Origin: Leifsonia shinshuensis
GTDB taxonomy: Bacteria; Actinomycetota; Actinomycetes; Actinomycetales; Microbacteriaceae
NCBI RefSeq assembly: GCF_014217625.1
Contig: NZ_CP043641.1
Span: forward strand, 3,596,001-3,660,000
Length of the DNA stretch: 64,000 nucleotides
Reading direction: 5' to 3'
Positions 17,080 through 25,096 of this stretch are shown in pieces. Position 1 is the stretch's first letter, and every line of letters starts with the position of its first letter. Made by a program: the position numbers and the translations under genes. The notes under the pieces are model-generated. The model searched no databases, was not told where the DNA came from, and saw only the letters and a program-made list of their open reading frames with translations.

Positions 17080-17114
17080 CCCCATACCGCGGACTCGCGC
17101 CGCGGTCTATGGGG
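17080..17114 (+). terminator. Strong hairpin terminator after the cyclase gene
   Basis: CCCCATACCGCGG (17080-17092) pairs with CCGCGG plus TATGGGG (17100-17105 and 17108-17114), with a 7-nt loop and a 2-nt bulge: about 13 bp in all. It starts 16 bases after the GGDEF stop and ends 35 bases before the next gene. Confidence 0.7.
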
Positions 17115-17148
17115 GGCGGCGACGTCGTGATTGCCGGAGAATGTCAGG

Positions 17149-18003
17149 GTGGACAAACCCGACATCCCGGTCCCGCTCCTGCTCGGACGGTACCGGCCGA
17201 CGCGGCTGCTCGCGCGCGGCGGCACCTCGATGGTCTTCCGTGCCCGCGATGAGAACCTCGGCCGCGATGTCGCCGTCAAGCTGTTCTCCTCCGGCAGCCA
17301 GAACGACGTCGCACGGTTCCGGGCCGAGGTGGGCGTGCTCGCCGGACTCCGCCATCACGGCGTCGTGTCGATCCTCGACGCGGGCGTCGACGACTCGTCG
17401 CCCAAGGACCCCCGCCCGTTCCTGGTCATCGAGCTGGTGGAGGGCGATACGCTCCGCGCGGTGCTCAACGCGGACCCGCTGTCGACGCGGCAGATCGGCG
17501 AAGTCGCGTTCGAGGTCGCGGAGACGCTCGAATACGTCCACGCGCGCGGCGTCATCCACCGCGATGTGACACCGTCGAACATCATGATCGTGGACTACGG
17601 CACCCGGTTCTCGCGTCCGCGGGCGAGACTGACGGACTTCGGCATCGCCATCCACGCGAAGCGTCCTCAGGAGTTCGCGGAGGGGACGTTCGGAACAGCC
17701 GCCTACCTGAGCCCCGAGCAGGTGCGAAGCGAGACCCTGACTCCCGCATCGGACATCTACTCGCTCGGCCTCGTCCTGCTGGAGTGCTTCACGAGGACCG
17801 TCGCCTTCCCGGGGACACCCGTGGAGTCCGCCCTCGCCCGGCTGGACCGCGACCCGGTGACGCCGGACGTCGTGCCCGAGCGCTGGCGCGGCCTCATCGA
17901 GTCGATGACCCATGCCCACGCGACGCGGAGGCCGTCCGCCGCGGACGTCGCGACCGCCGCGCGCGGAGCCCTGCGCGCCGACAGGGAGCACGAGGCCGCG
18001 TGA
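17149..18003 (+). CDS. Soluble Ser/Thr protein kinase
   Basis: A 284-residue Hanks-type kinase without a transmembrane helix. It shows RYRPTRLLARGGTSMVF, VAVKLF, catalytic loop HRDVTPSN, LTDFGIAIH, GTAAYLSPEQ and ASDIYSLGLVLLE. As in the kinase at 3356, the lysine of HRDxKP is replaced, here by Thr; the catalytic Asp and DFG are kept. GTG 17149 lies nine bases after GGAG and is preferred over an upstream in-frame TTG. The protein stops soon after the kinase domain, so it is cytosolic. Substrates are unknown; small genes of unknown function follow on the same strand. Confidence 0.85.
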   Translation: MDKPDIPVPLLLGRYRPTRLLARGGTSMVFRARDENLGRDVAVKLFSSGSQNDVARFRAEVGVLAGLRHHGVVSILDAGVDDSSPKDPRPFLVIELVEGDTLRAVLNADPLSTRQIGEVAFEVAETLEYVHARGVIHRDVTPSNIMIVDYGTRFSRPRARLTDFGIAIHAKRPQEFAEGTFGTAAYLSPEQVRSETLTPASDIYSLGLVLLECFTRTVAFPGTPVESALARLDRDPVTPDVVPERWRGLIESMTHAHATRRPSAADVATAARGALRADREHEAA

Positions 18004-18096
18004 GCGGGCGCGTCATCCGATCGGAGGTCCGTCGGCATATGATCGACAGGCCGGTGGGACCCGCCCCGGCGACCGCCCAGTGAAGGAGAGCACCCG

Positions 18097-18399
18097 TTGG
18101 GCACTCTGATCTACGGTTCCGGCGCGAAGATCGACATCGACGACCGCCTGCTGGCCCACCTCCAGCTGGTCATCACGTCGAAGCTGCGACGGAACGAGCA
18201 GTTCCTCTTCGAGTGGGACCACGACGAGGCGTACTCGCGCGGCCGGACCGCGATCTGGATCAACCCGTCCGTCCCCGTGCACTTCCAGTACGTCGGCAGC
18301 CGCCGCCCGGCGCTCAACCGGGCGTGGACGGAGGCGCTGATGGACGCCGCCAACAGCGTCGGCGGTCTGCGCGTGGTCCCCGAGCCCGCGGCGCACTGA
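18097..18399 (+). CDS. Small conserved Microbacteriaceae protein, copy 1 of a tandem pair
   Basis: A 100-residue protein starting at TTG after a strong AAGGAGAG site. It resembles the next gene product throughout: MGTL(I/F)YG, DDRLLAHLQL, KLRRNE, F(E/S)WD and ANSV(G/S)GLRVV. I recall this small family from Microbacteriaceae (possibly catalogued as DUF7882, sometimes mislabelled ATP-dependent DNA ligase), but no enzymatic motif is visible. TATGAT at 18038-18043 may be the promoter -10. Its TGA shares a base with the ATG of copy 2, so translation is coupled. Function unknown. Confidence 0.75.
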   Translation: MGTLIYGSGAKIDIDDRLLAHLQLVITSKLRRNEQFLFEWDHDEAYSRGRTAIWINPSVPVHFQYVGSRRPALNRAWTEALMDAANSVGGLRVVPEPAAH

Positions 18400-18755
18400 T
18401 GGGGACGCTCTTCTACGGGGACGCGCTCTCCTCCGTCGAGTTCGACGACCGCCTGCTGGCGCACCTGCAACTGGCGATCATCACGAAGCTGCGCCGGAAC
18501 GAGAGTTTCGTGTTCTCCTGGGACATCCCCGTCACCGGCGGAAGCGGCTCCAACTCGGTCTGGCTGTCCCCGACGCTCGGCCTCCGCTTCACCTACCCGA
18601 CGCACACGCGCGAGCCGATCAACCGCGCCTGGGTGGAGGCGCTGGTCCGCACGGCGAACAGCGTCTCGGGCCTCCGCGTCGTCGACGAACCTCCCGCCGG
18701 CGCAGAGCCGCAGGCGCAGGGCCAGGACAAGACCGACAGAACGGATGAACAGTGA
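18399..18755 (+). CDS. Small conserved Microbacteriaceae protein, copy 2
   Basis: A 118-residue paralogue of the preceding protein, with an extra polar C-terminal tail (AEPQAQGQDKTDRTDEQ). The shared core covers about 95 residues, with the same order of beta-like hydrophobic stretches. ATG 18399 overlaps the previous stop (TGATG), and its own stop overlaps the GTG of the next gene (GTGA), so the three genes form one coupled unit. Tandem duplication followed by divergence is the simplest reading. Confidence 0.75.
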   Translation: MGTLFYGDALSSVEFDDRLLAHLQLAIITKLRRNESFVFSWDIPVTGGSGSNSVWLSPTLGLRFTYPTHTREPINRAWVEALVRTANSVSGLRVVDEPPAGAEPQAQGQDKTDRTDEQ

Positions 18756-19021
18756 TCGTCAACAGGCTGACCGTGGACGGCAAGGACTATTTCCTGCCGG
18801 GATCCGTGACGGAGCTGCGCGAGAAGATCCGGGCGGCGATCCAGGCCGGCGGCGACTACGTGAACATCCCGCCGCTGCGCTCCGGCCCCGGCATCGACAT
18901 CCTGTTCTCGCCGGGCATGCCGGTGGTCTGGAGCCAGATCGACGTCGGAGGCGACCCTGCGGCGGAGGCCGCGGAGGTGTCGGAGTCGAGCATCGACGAC
19001 GACACGTTCGACGAGCTCTGA
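18752..19021 (+). CDS. Small acidic protein, third gene of the trio
   Basis: An 89-residue protein beginning (M)IVNRLTVDGKDYFLPGSVTE and ending in an acidic tail (SSIDDDTFDEL). The predicted fold is a short beta-alpha-beta unit. No family is recognised, and it is not a copy of its two neighbours. GTG 18752 overlaps the upstream stop. Coupling to the paralogue pair suggests the three products act together. Confidence 0.65.
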   Translation: MIVNRLTVDGKDYFLPGSVTELREKIRAAIQAGGDYVNIPPLRSGPGIDILFSPGMPVVWSQIDVGGDPAAEAAEVSESSIDDDTFDEL

Positions 19022-19045
19022 GCAACCGTTGAGCGCTGCTGCGGA

Positions 19046-19972
19046 TCAACCCCACGGCAGTGTGGAGCGCGTCCTCCAGTAGACCTCCGGATCGATCGCG
19101 AGGTCCGTCGTGGGCTCGCTGAGTGGGGCGGCTTCGAGGTTGCTCGCGAGTTGGGCCGCGCTGACGGCTCCGCTGAGGACGTGATCGGCGAAACGGAGTC
19201 CGAGAGCGCTGGAGAGCGCGAAGCCGTCCAGGGAGAGGCCCCGCTCGTGGGCTCGGCTCGCGACGCGGGATTCCGCTGCCGCGTCGGTGAGGCGACCGTT
19301 GGCGAGTGCTTCCTTGATGACCACGGTGTATCCGGCGTCGTGGGCGCGCTGCAGGGCCGGGCCGGCCGACTGCTCGAGCAGGTTCCAGGTCGCCTGCACG
19401 ACCGTGAACGGCGACCCGGGGAGTGCTAGAGCGGCGTCGACGACGTCGCCCTGATGGGGACCGCTCGTCGAGAACCCGACGCGCGTGCCCCGGTCCGCCA
19501 GGTGCTGAAGGCGGGAGAGCAGCAGCGGGTCGCGGAGGGCGGGGCTCTCCGGGGTGACCGAGTGGATGAGGTAGATGTCGGGTCGGGTTCCGAGTGCGGC
19601 CGTCGACTCCTCCCATTGCGTGTCGAGGAGGCGCGCGGAGTGCTCCTTGCGCTCGTGCTCGCGGACGTCGAAGCGCCAGTCGGCGACGTATTCGTACCCC
19701 CACTTGGACCCGATCATGAGCTGCTCGCGTCGCTCCGGATGCCGCCGGAGCCAGTCGCCCAGGAAGGACTCCGCGAGGCCGTAGGAGCGGGCGACGTCGA
19801 CATAGCGGATCCCGTGCTCCCACGCCGCGTCGAGCATGTCCCCGGTGCGGAGCCGCATGCGTTCGACCGTCCGCGAGGTAGGGGAACCGAGATCGTCGTC
19901 GCGGTGGAGCGTGATGTACGCGGGTCGGCCGAGCGCGGCCAGGCCGAGTCCTAGGCGCGTGGGTGAAGCCAC
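19046..19972 (-). CDS. Aldo/keto reductase
   Basis: A 308-residue TIM-barrel oxidoreductase using NAD(P)H. It shows GIRYVDVARSYG (catalytic Asp and Tyr), IGSKWGYEY (catalytic Lys), YLIHSVTPES (His) and a cofactor region GFSTSG; the C-terminal phosphate-binding segment is less typical (LSGAVSAAQLASNL). It resembles D-threo-aldose 1-dehydrogenase-like members. GTG 19972 lies just after GGGGG and overlaps the GlpX 3' end by 22 bases, so it is the last gene of the dihydroxyacetone operon. It may reduce or oxidise the C3/C4 sugar handled by that operon. Confidence 0.78.
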   Translation of the reverse strand: MASPTRLGLGLAALGRPAYITLHRDDDLGSPTSRTVERMRLRTGDMLDAAWEHGIRYVDVARSYGLAESFLGDWLRRHPERREQLMIGSKWGYEYVADWRFDVREHERKEHSARLLDTQWEESTAALGTRPDIYLIHSVTPESPALRDPLLLSRLQHLADRGTRVGFSTSGPHQGDVVDAALALPGSPFTVVQATWNLLEQSAGPALQRAHDAGYTVVIKEALANGRLTDAAAESRVASRAHERGLSLDGFALSSALGLRFADHVLSGAVSAAQLASNLEAAPLSEPTTDLAIDPEVYWRTRSTLPWG

Positions 19973-20970
19973 TGATCCCCCCACCTCTCGGCTGTGTGCG
20001 TCGCGCGGATGCGTCGAATCGTCTGGGAGCGCGACCTCAGGACGATGGAATCGGTGTGAAGGAGGCCCCGGCTCCGCCGCACCCCGTCGACGAGCAACCC
20101 GTCGGTGACGCCCGTCGCGACGAAGAACGTGTTCTCGCCCGAGACGAGGGCGTCCTGGTCGAGCACTGCATCGAGGCGGTGGCCGGCGTCGATGGCCTTG
20201 TCGCGTTCTTCGTCGTCTTTCGGCTGAAGGCGGGTGAGCATCGTGCCGCCCAGCGCTTTGATCGCGCACGCCGTGATGATCCCTTCCGGGGTGCCACCGA
20301 CCCCGACACACATGTCGATCGCGCTTCCCGGGAGCGCTGCGGAGATTCCAGCTGCGACGTCGCCGTCGAGCAGGAGGCGCGTCCCGGCGCCTGTGGCGCG
20401 GATCTGCTCGATGAGCCGGTGGTGACGGGGGCGATCGAGGACGGCGACGGCCAGGTCCTCCACGCGCTTGCCCATCGCGCCCGCGAGGGCACGGATGTTG
20501 TCCGCGATCGGGCGATCCAGATCGAGGACGTCACGGCCTTCGGCGCCGGTCACGATCTTGTCCATGTAGAACACAGCACTCGGATCGTACATCGATCCGC
20601 GGTCCGAGACCGCGATGACGGAGATCGCGTTCGGTCGTCCCGCGGCGGTCAGGGACGTGCCGTCGATGGGGTCGACGGCGATGTCGCACGACGGGCCGTT
20701 GGCGTTGCCGACGCGCTCGCCGTTGTAGAGCATCGGGGCGCTGTCCTTCTCGCCCTCACCGATGACGACGACCCCGTCGATGTCCACGGTTCGGAGGAAG
20801 GCCCGCATGGCGTCGACGGCTGCGCCGTCGGCGAGGTTCTTCTTGCCCTTGCCCACCCACGGGTGCGCCCGGATCGCCGCCGCTTCCGTCGCCCGGACCA
20901 GCTCCAGTGCGAGGTTGCGGTCGGGGGAAGGTGCCAGTGTCGAGGTTGCAGTGCCGTCGTGTGCTGTCAT
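19951..20970 (-). CDS. glpX: Class II fructose-1,6-bisphosphatase (GlpX)
   Basis: A 339-residue Li-sensitive-type phosphatase that makes fructose 6-phosphate for gluconeogenesis. Signature segments are IGEGEKDSAPMLYNGE, the metal site DPIDGT, and GGTPEGI. In this operon it would draw triose phosphates from DHA phosphorylation into hexose synthesis. ATG 20970 is chosen; an in-frame GTG four codons upstream is possible. It lies about 70 bases after dhaL, beyond a short tandem repeat. Confidence 0.9.
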   Translation of the reverse strand: MTAHDGTATSTLAPSPDRNLALELVRATEAAAIRAHPWVGKGKKNLADGAAVDAMRAFLRTVDIDGVVVIGEGEKDSAPMLYNGERVGNANGPSCDIAVDPIDGTSLTAAGRPNAISVIAVSDRGSMYDPSAVFYMDKIVTGAEGRDVLDLDRPIADNIRALAGAMGKRVEDLAVAVLDRPRHHRLIEQIRATGAGTRLLLDGDVAAGISAALPGSAIDMCVGVGGTPEGIITACAIKALGGTMLTRLQPKDDEERDKAIDAGHRLDAVLDQDALVSGENTFFVATGVTDGLLVDGVRRSRGLLHTDSIVLRSRSQTIRRIRATHTAERWGDQWLHPRA

Positions 20971-21023
20971 GGCTGCTTTCACATAAGGAGCTGGTGGCGG
21001 CCGCCGAGGCCGCCACCAGCTGC

Positions 21024-21060
21024 GCGTCAGTGCGTCAGTGCGTCAGTGCGTCAGTGCGTC
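21024..21060. repeat. 8-bp tandem repeat at the 3' end of dhaL
   Basis: GCGTCAGT is repeated four times without change (21024-21055), followed by a partial fifth unit. The array covers the last codons and stop codon of the minus-strand dhaL gene and runs into the gap before glpX. Because the unit is not a multiple of three, slippage would change the DhaL C-terminus and stop position. Confidence 0.8.
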
Positions 21061-21714
21061 CGCGTCGAGCGTCTCCCAGTGCTGGGTGCTCCCGCTCGCG
21101 GTGGCGCCGGCCTCGAAGAACAGCGCGATGGTGACAGCGCCGGGATCCAGCACGCCCCTGGCCAGCTCGCCGACGTAGCTCGCGCGTCCGCGATTGGCGA
21201 CGAGCTCGCCGGTGGAGAGCGCGCCCGCCCGGGCGGCGTGGGCGGCTCGCTCGAGCGCTTCCGGAAGAGCGAGTCCGCGATCCGCGTCCTCGACCAGCGA
21301 CGTCGACGCGGGTGCGAGGGCGTCGATCATGGTGTTGTCGCCGACCTTCGCGCCGCCGAGCTTCTGGATGGCGTCCAGGCCCGCAGCCACCCCGGCCGCG
21401 AGTTCGCTCAGGGTGGCCGTCGCGTTCGCACTCCGGGAGATGTGGCGGAACCACATCCCGAACAACGGGCCGCTCGTTCCGCCCGTCGCGAGAAACCCCT
21501 TGGACACCGCGGCGAACACCGACCGGAAGGTGGCGTCCTCCACCGTGGGCAATGCCTCGTCCGCACGGCGGAGCGCGGAGGCGATGTTGGTGCCGAAGTC
21601 GCCGTCGCCGGCGAGACGGTCGAGCTCCGTGAGCTGCTGCTGGGCGAGAGTGAAGGTGCGCGCGAACTCGCTGATCCAGTCGTGCGCGGTCGTGCCGTCG
21701 AGCTGAGTGCTCAT
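21043..21714 (-). CDS. dhaL: Dihydroxyacetone kinase ADP/ATP-binding subunit DhaL
   Basis: A 223-residue helical-barrel nucleotide-binding subunit. The metal-binding acidic motif is GDGDFGTN (usual form GDGDHG, so Phe replaces His), followed by GGTSGPLFG, GDNTMIDAL and NRGRASYVGE. It partners DhaK, encoded just upstream in the operon, to phosphorylate dihydroxyacetone or a related ketose. No DhaM is present in the window, so ATP rather than PTS phosphate is probably used. The C-terminal codons lie in an 8-bp tandem repeat. Confidence 0.85.
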   Translation of the reverse strand: MSTQLDGTTAHDWISEFARTFTLAQQQLTELDRLAGDGDFGTNIASALRRADEALPTVEDATFRSVFAAVSKGFLATGGTSGPLFGMWFRHISRSANATATLSELAAGVAAGLDAIQKLGGAKVGDNTMIDALAPASTSLVEDADRGLALPEALERAAHAARAGALSTGELVANRGRASYVGELARGVLDPGAVTIALFFEAGATASGSTQHWETLDADALTH

Positions 21715-21730
21715 GGTCTTCCTTTCCTTG

Positions 21731-22732
21731 TTACCAGGTGAGGGCCGGGGTGCGGACGGGTGCGTCCCAAGCCGTGATGAGGTCCTCGTCGGCGATGGTG
21801 AACGTGATGGAGACGCCGTGCATGTCCAGGCTGGTCACGTAGGAGCCGACGAGGGAGCGGGCGACACCGATGCCGTGACCGCCGAGGATGCGGTGGAGCC
21901 GGCGGGCGACGATCGAGAGCTCCAGCGGGTAGGCGCCGCCGAGCCCATTGACGATCGCGACGACCGACTGACCGCGGCTGAGGGAGAGGTCGGCGATGAG
22001 GGGGTCCACGAGCGCGTCGACCAGGTCGTCGACGGGCGTGAACGGGATGCGGGCGGTGCCGCGCTCGCCGTGGATCCCGACGCCGAACTCGACCTCGTGC
22101 GAGTCGAGCTGGAATGCCGCGGTCGCGTCGCCGGGGTGCGTGCAACCGTCGAGGGCGAGCGCGAGGGTGCGCGAACGGCTGACGATGTCGCGGCCGGCAG
22201 CGGCGACGACGGACAGGCTGGCTCCTCGCTCCGCCAGGGCGCCGCACACCTTCTCGACGGTGATGACAGCGGCCGTTCCGCGCCTGCCAGGGCCGTCCTT
22301 GTCGCTGTCGGAGGCCAGGTCGTCGTCGACGAGGACGGTCTCGACCGTGATGCCCTCGTCTTCGGCGAGTTCGGCGGCGATCTGGAAGTTGAGGACGTCC
22401 CCGGTGTAGTTCTTGACGATCTGGACGACACCGGCCCCGTTGTCGGCGAGCTGCGTTCCCGCGAGCACCTGCTGGGACGTGGGGCTCGCGAAGACGGCGC
22501 CGGCGACGGCCACGTCGAGCATCCCCGTCCCGACGAATCCCGCGTGCAGAGGCTCGTGTCCCGAGCCGCCGCCGGAGACCAGTCCGACCTTCCCCGCGAT
22601 CGGCTGGGCTCGGCTGATCAGGGAGAACTCGGGGTCGAGCGTGATCAGCGACGGGTATGTCGCGGCCAGGCCTTCGAGGGCCTCCCCGATCACGTCGCCG
22701 GGCTGGTTGATGAGCTGTCGGTTGTTGGACAT
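21731..22732 (-). CDS. dhaK: Dihydroxyacetone kinase substrate-binding subunit DhaK
   Basis: A 333-residue subunit that binds the ketose covalently as a hemiaminal on His. It shows GLVSGGGSGHEPLHAGFVG, NYTGDVLNF and the covalent histidine in GVGIHGERG. It lies between two DhaL-type genes in an operon with a glycerol-facilitator-type channel. The substrate could be dihydroxyacetone or a four-carbon ketose such as erythrulose; sequence alone does not decide. ATG 22732 has AAAGGAAA upstream. Confidence 0.9.
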   Translation of the reverse strand: MSNNRQLINQPGDVIGEALEGLAATYPSLITLDPEFSLISRAQPIAGKVGLVSGGGSGHEPLHAGFVGTGMLDVAVAGAVFASPTSQQVLAGTQLADNGAGVVQIVKNYTGDVLNFQIAAELAEDEGITVETVLVDDDLASDSDKDGPGRRGTAAVITVEKVCGALAERGASLSVVAAAGRDIVSRSRTLALALDGCTHPGDATAAFQLDSHEVEFGVGIHGERGTARIPFTPVDDLVDALVDPLIADLSLSRGQSVVAIVNGLGGAYPLELSIVARRLHRILGGHGIGVARSLVGSYVTSLDMHGVSITFTIADEDLITAWDAPVRTPALTW

Positions 22733-22763
22733 TGTGTTTCCTTTCCGTCCGTTCGGACGAGAG

Positions 22764-23444
22764 TCAGCCGCGCTTCACTGCGGCGGTTGCGAGGGAGTGC
22801 ATGAGGATCGCCACGGTCGCGGCGCCGGGATCGAGGTGGTTCTCGCTGCGTTCGCCCAGGTAGCTGGCGCGCCCGCGGCGGGCGATCATCGGATAGGTGG
22901 CGTCACGACCGACCGTGGCGGATGCCGCTGCGCGAGCGAACGCCGTCGGTTGCGGGACGCCGTCGGCGACGGCCGAGCGCAGTTCGACGAGTGCGGGGAC
23001 GAGAGCGTCGATCATGGTCTTGTCGCCGGGCTCCGCCCGGCCCCGATCCTGTACGCGCGCCACACCTGCCGCGAACGCGTCCACGAACTCCGGCAGCCGC
23101 ACGGCGTCACGGCCGTCCAGGGCCGCCGCGATCCCGTGGATCAGCGTCGAGAACAGGATCCCGCCCGCCCCTCCGGTCGCTGCGCCGAATGCGGCGCCGA
23201 TCCGGGCGAGAAGGGCCGCGACATCGGCGTCCGCGTCCGCATCCGCATCCGCTTGGGCACGGGCGGCGCGCGCACCCTTGTGCATGATGATGCCGTGGTC
23301 GCCGTCACCGATCGCCGTGTCGAGGTCAGTGAGCCACGGAGCGCTCTCGGCGATCGCGAGATCGAACTCGACGAACCAGTCCATTATCAGCCGGACGGTC
23401 ACCGGACCGGACTCGGTCCCGGAGGAGGGGGCGGTGCCGATCAC
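22764..23444 (-). CDS. Second DhaL-type subunit
   Basis: A 226-residue DhaL-family protein with the canonical metal motif IGDGDHG, then GGAGGILFSTL, GDKTMIDALVP and RRGRASYLGERS. An insert of Ala-Asp repeats (QADADADADADV) lies between the first helices. GTG 23444 overlaps the channel gene stop (GTGA). Two DhaL paralogues with one DhaK is unusual; this copy keeps the consensus better than the downstream dhaL. One may be the catalytic partner and the other regulatory, or each may serve a different substrate. Confidence 0.82.
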   Translation of the reverse strand: MIGTAPSSGTESGPVTVRLIMDWFVEFDLAIAESAPWLTDLDTAIGDGDHGIIMHKGARAARAQADADADADADVAALLARIGAAFGAATGGAGGILFSTLIHGIAAALDGRDAVRLPEFVDAFAAGVARVQDRGRAEPGDKTMIDALVPALVELRSAVADGVPQPTAFARAAASATVGRDATYPMIARRGRASYLGERSENHLDPGAATVAILMHSLATAAVKRG

Positions 23445-24196
23445 GCGTTCGTGGGCTGCTCGGTGAGAGCCTCGGTCAGGCTCGTGCGGTCGGCAGCGGT
23501 GCGCGACACCAGAGTGAACGCGAAAGCCGCGACGACGCCGGCGAGGAGTTCCGCGGCGATGTAGACCGGCCACTGCTCCCAGTGGACCTGGCCGCCGAGC
23601 AACTGCTGGACGAGCATGGGTCCGGTCGTGCGTGCCGGGTTGATCGACGCTCCGGTGGCGGGTGCGACGGGGATGATCGCCGCGAACACGACGAGGCCGA
23701 TGACGATTCCGGCGAAGCCGGGGGCGGCCTTGCGGTGGATCACGCCGAAGACCGTGAAGACCAGGATGAACGTCCCGACGAACTCGGCCGTGAACGCCTG
23801 CCACCACGGGATACCAGAGTAGGAGGCGACCCCCAGGCCGAGCGTGCTCGCCTTCTGGCCGAGGACGGCCACGATGGCGAAGGAGCCGACGATGGCTCCG
23901 GCGACCTGGGCGACGATGTAGCCGGGGACCTCACGCCACGGGAATTTCCCGGTGACGGCGAGCCCGAGGGTCACGGCGGGGTTGATGTGGTTGCCCGAGA
24001 TGTATCCGAAGACGTAGACCGTCCCGATCACGATGGTCGCGAACGCCAGGGAGATGAATCCCAGGTCCGCGCCGGTGAACTTGGCTCCGCCGCCGACCAT
24101 CGCCAGTGCCGGCACGGAGCCGACACCCACGAAGACGAGGAAAGCCGTTCCGAGGCCTTCGGCGACCAGGCGTTGCCAGAATCTGTTCTCATCCAT
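23441..24196 (-). CDS. MIP-family aquaglyceroporin/aquaporin
   Basis: A 251-residue channel with six helices. The first NPA box is intact (HINPAV); the second is NPA in SINPART. TGASINPARTTGP is aquaporin-like, though members of this family also pass glycerol and small polyols. ATG 24196 follows AAAGGAG by eight bases. As first gene of the dihydroxyacetone operon it probably admits the substrate. The 37-bp palindrome at 24221-24257 lies immediately upstream. Confidence 0.88.
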   Translation of the reverse strand: MDENRFWQRLVAEGLGTAFLVFVGVGSVPALAMVGGGAKFTGADLGFISLAFATIVIGTVYVFGYISGNHINPAVTLGLAVTGKFPWREVPGYIVAQVAGAIVGSFAIVAVLGQKASTLGLGVASYSGIPWWQAFTAEFVGTFILVFTVFGVIHRKAAPGFAGIVIGLVVFAAIIPVAPATGASINPARTTGPMLVQQLLGGQVHWEQWPVYIAAELLAGVVAAFAFTLVSRTAADRTSLTEALTEQPTNA

Positions 24197-24220
24197 TTTT
24201 CGTTCTCCTTTGAACCAGAG

Positions 24221-24257
24221 ATTCGACATTATCGAATCTATTTCGGTAATGTCGAAT
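24221..24257. promoter_or_regulatory. 37-bp palindromic operator between the DHA operon and IclR gene
   Basis: ATTCGACATTA (24221-24231) is the exact inverse complement of TAATGTCGAAT (24247-24257). Inside, CGAA (24233-24236) pairs with TTCG (24242-24245), leaving a single mismatch and a 5-bp centre. Its position between the divergent operon and an IclR-family gene marks it as the likely binding site of that regulator. It sits just upstream of the aquaporin ribosome site, so it would repress that promoter. Confidence 0.65.
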
Positions 24258-24341
24258 AATGCCGGAGCCGGAGTGCGCTGTCAAGCCGAGGAACCGGCAA
24301 GATGGAAGAAGCGCACGCCATCGACACGAAGGGGAGACCGA

Positions 24342-25094
24342 GTGATCCAGTCCATTGATCGCGCCGCGCGGATCCTCGACCTGCTTCGCGGTGCGCGCCG
24401 GCTGGGCATCTCCGAGCTCGCCGCCGCTCTCGAGCTCCCGCCGTCGACCGTGCACGGCCTGGTGAAATCGCTGCAGGCCCATCGCCTCGTCGCGCAGGAA
24501 CCCGGCGGCAATCGCTACGTCCTCGGGCCTGCGCTTCTGAGGCTGTCGAGCGTCTACCTCGACACTCTCGAAGTCCGTTCCAGGTCCATGCGCTGGATGC
24601 ACGAGCTCTCGCAGAAGACGGGCCTCGCCTCCCGGCTGGGCGCGGAGCTGTTCGGCGACGTCATCGTCATCCACCAGGAGCGACGACCGGATGGCAGCGA
24701 GCAGATGCCCGAGACGGGCGTCACCATCCCCAGCCATGCGTCAGCGCTCGGAAAGGTCCTCCTCGCCTTCGACGACGACCACGCCGCCGCGGTAGTGCAG
24801 AAGGGGCTGCGTTCGCTCACCAGCGATACCGTGACCGACATCGACGCGCTGCGACAGCAGTTCACGGACATCCGCAACGGCGGCTTGGGCACCGAGCAGG
24901 AGGAGGCGCTCATCGGCGAATGCTCCATCGCGGCCCCGATCGTCGCCGCGGGCGGTGAGGTGGTCGCAGCCCTCGGGCTCGTTGTCCCCTCCACGGAATG
25001 GCCCGCATCGTCTGCGACGGCCAGCGCCCTCCGCGAAGCCGCCCGTAATATTTCACGAGAACTCGGTGGTGGGCAGATGGCCGGGCTGGCGTAG
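24342..25094 (+). CDS. IclR-family regulator (GylR-like context)
   Basis: A 250-residue regulator: winged HTH (about 1-65; LGISELAAALELPPSTVHGLV) and IclR effector domain (about 80-245; PSHASALGKVLLAF, GECSIAAPI). It is divergent from the aquaporin/DhaK operon, as actinobacterial GylR is from glycerol genes, so control of that operon by a C3 metabolite is likely. GTG 24342 follows AAGGGGAG. It is convergent with, and ends two bases from, the HAL-like gene. Confidence 0.85.
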   Translation: MIQSIDRAARILDLLRGARRLGISELAAALELPPSTVHGLVKSLQAHRLVAQEPGGNRYVLGPALLRLSSVYLDTLEVRSRSMRWMHELSQKTGLASRLGAELFGDVIVIHQERRPDGSEQMPETGVTIPSHASALGKVLLAFDDDHAAAVVQKGLRSLTSDTVTDIDALRQQFTDIRNGGLGTEQEEALIGECSIAAPIVAAGGEVVAALGLVVPSTEWPASSATASALREAARNISRELGGGQMAGLA

Positions 25095-25096
25095 GA

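Noticed and set aside
18097..18755. ATP-dependent DNA ligase
   Set aside because: This label is, as I recall, sometimes attached to such ~100-residue proteins, but no KxDG nucleotidyltransferase motif or adequate length is present.
21024..21060. CRISPR-like array
   Set aside because: Contiguous 8-bp units without spacers and no cas genes; a simple tandem repeat.
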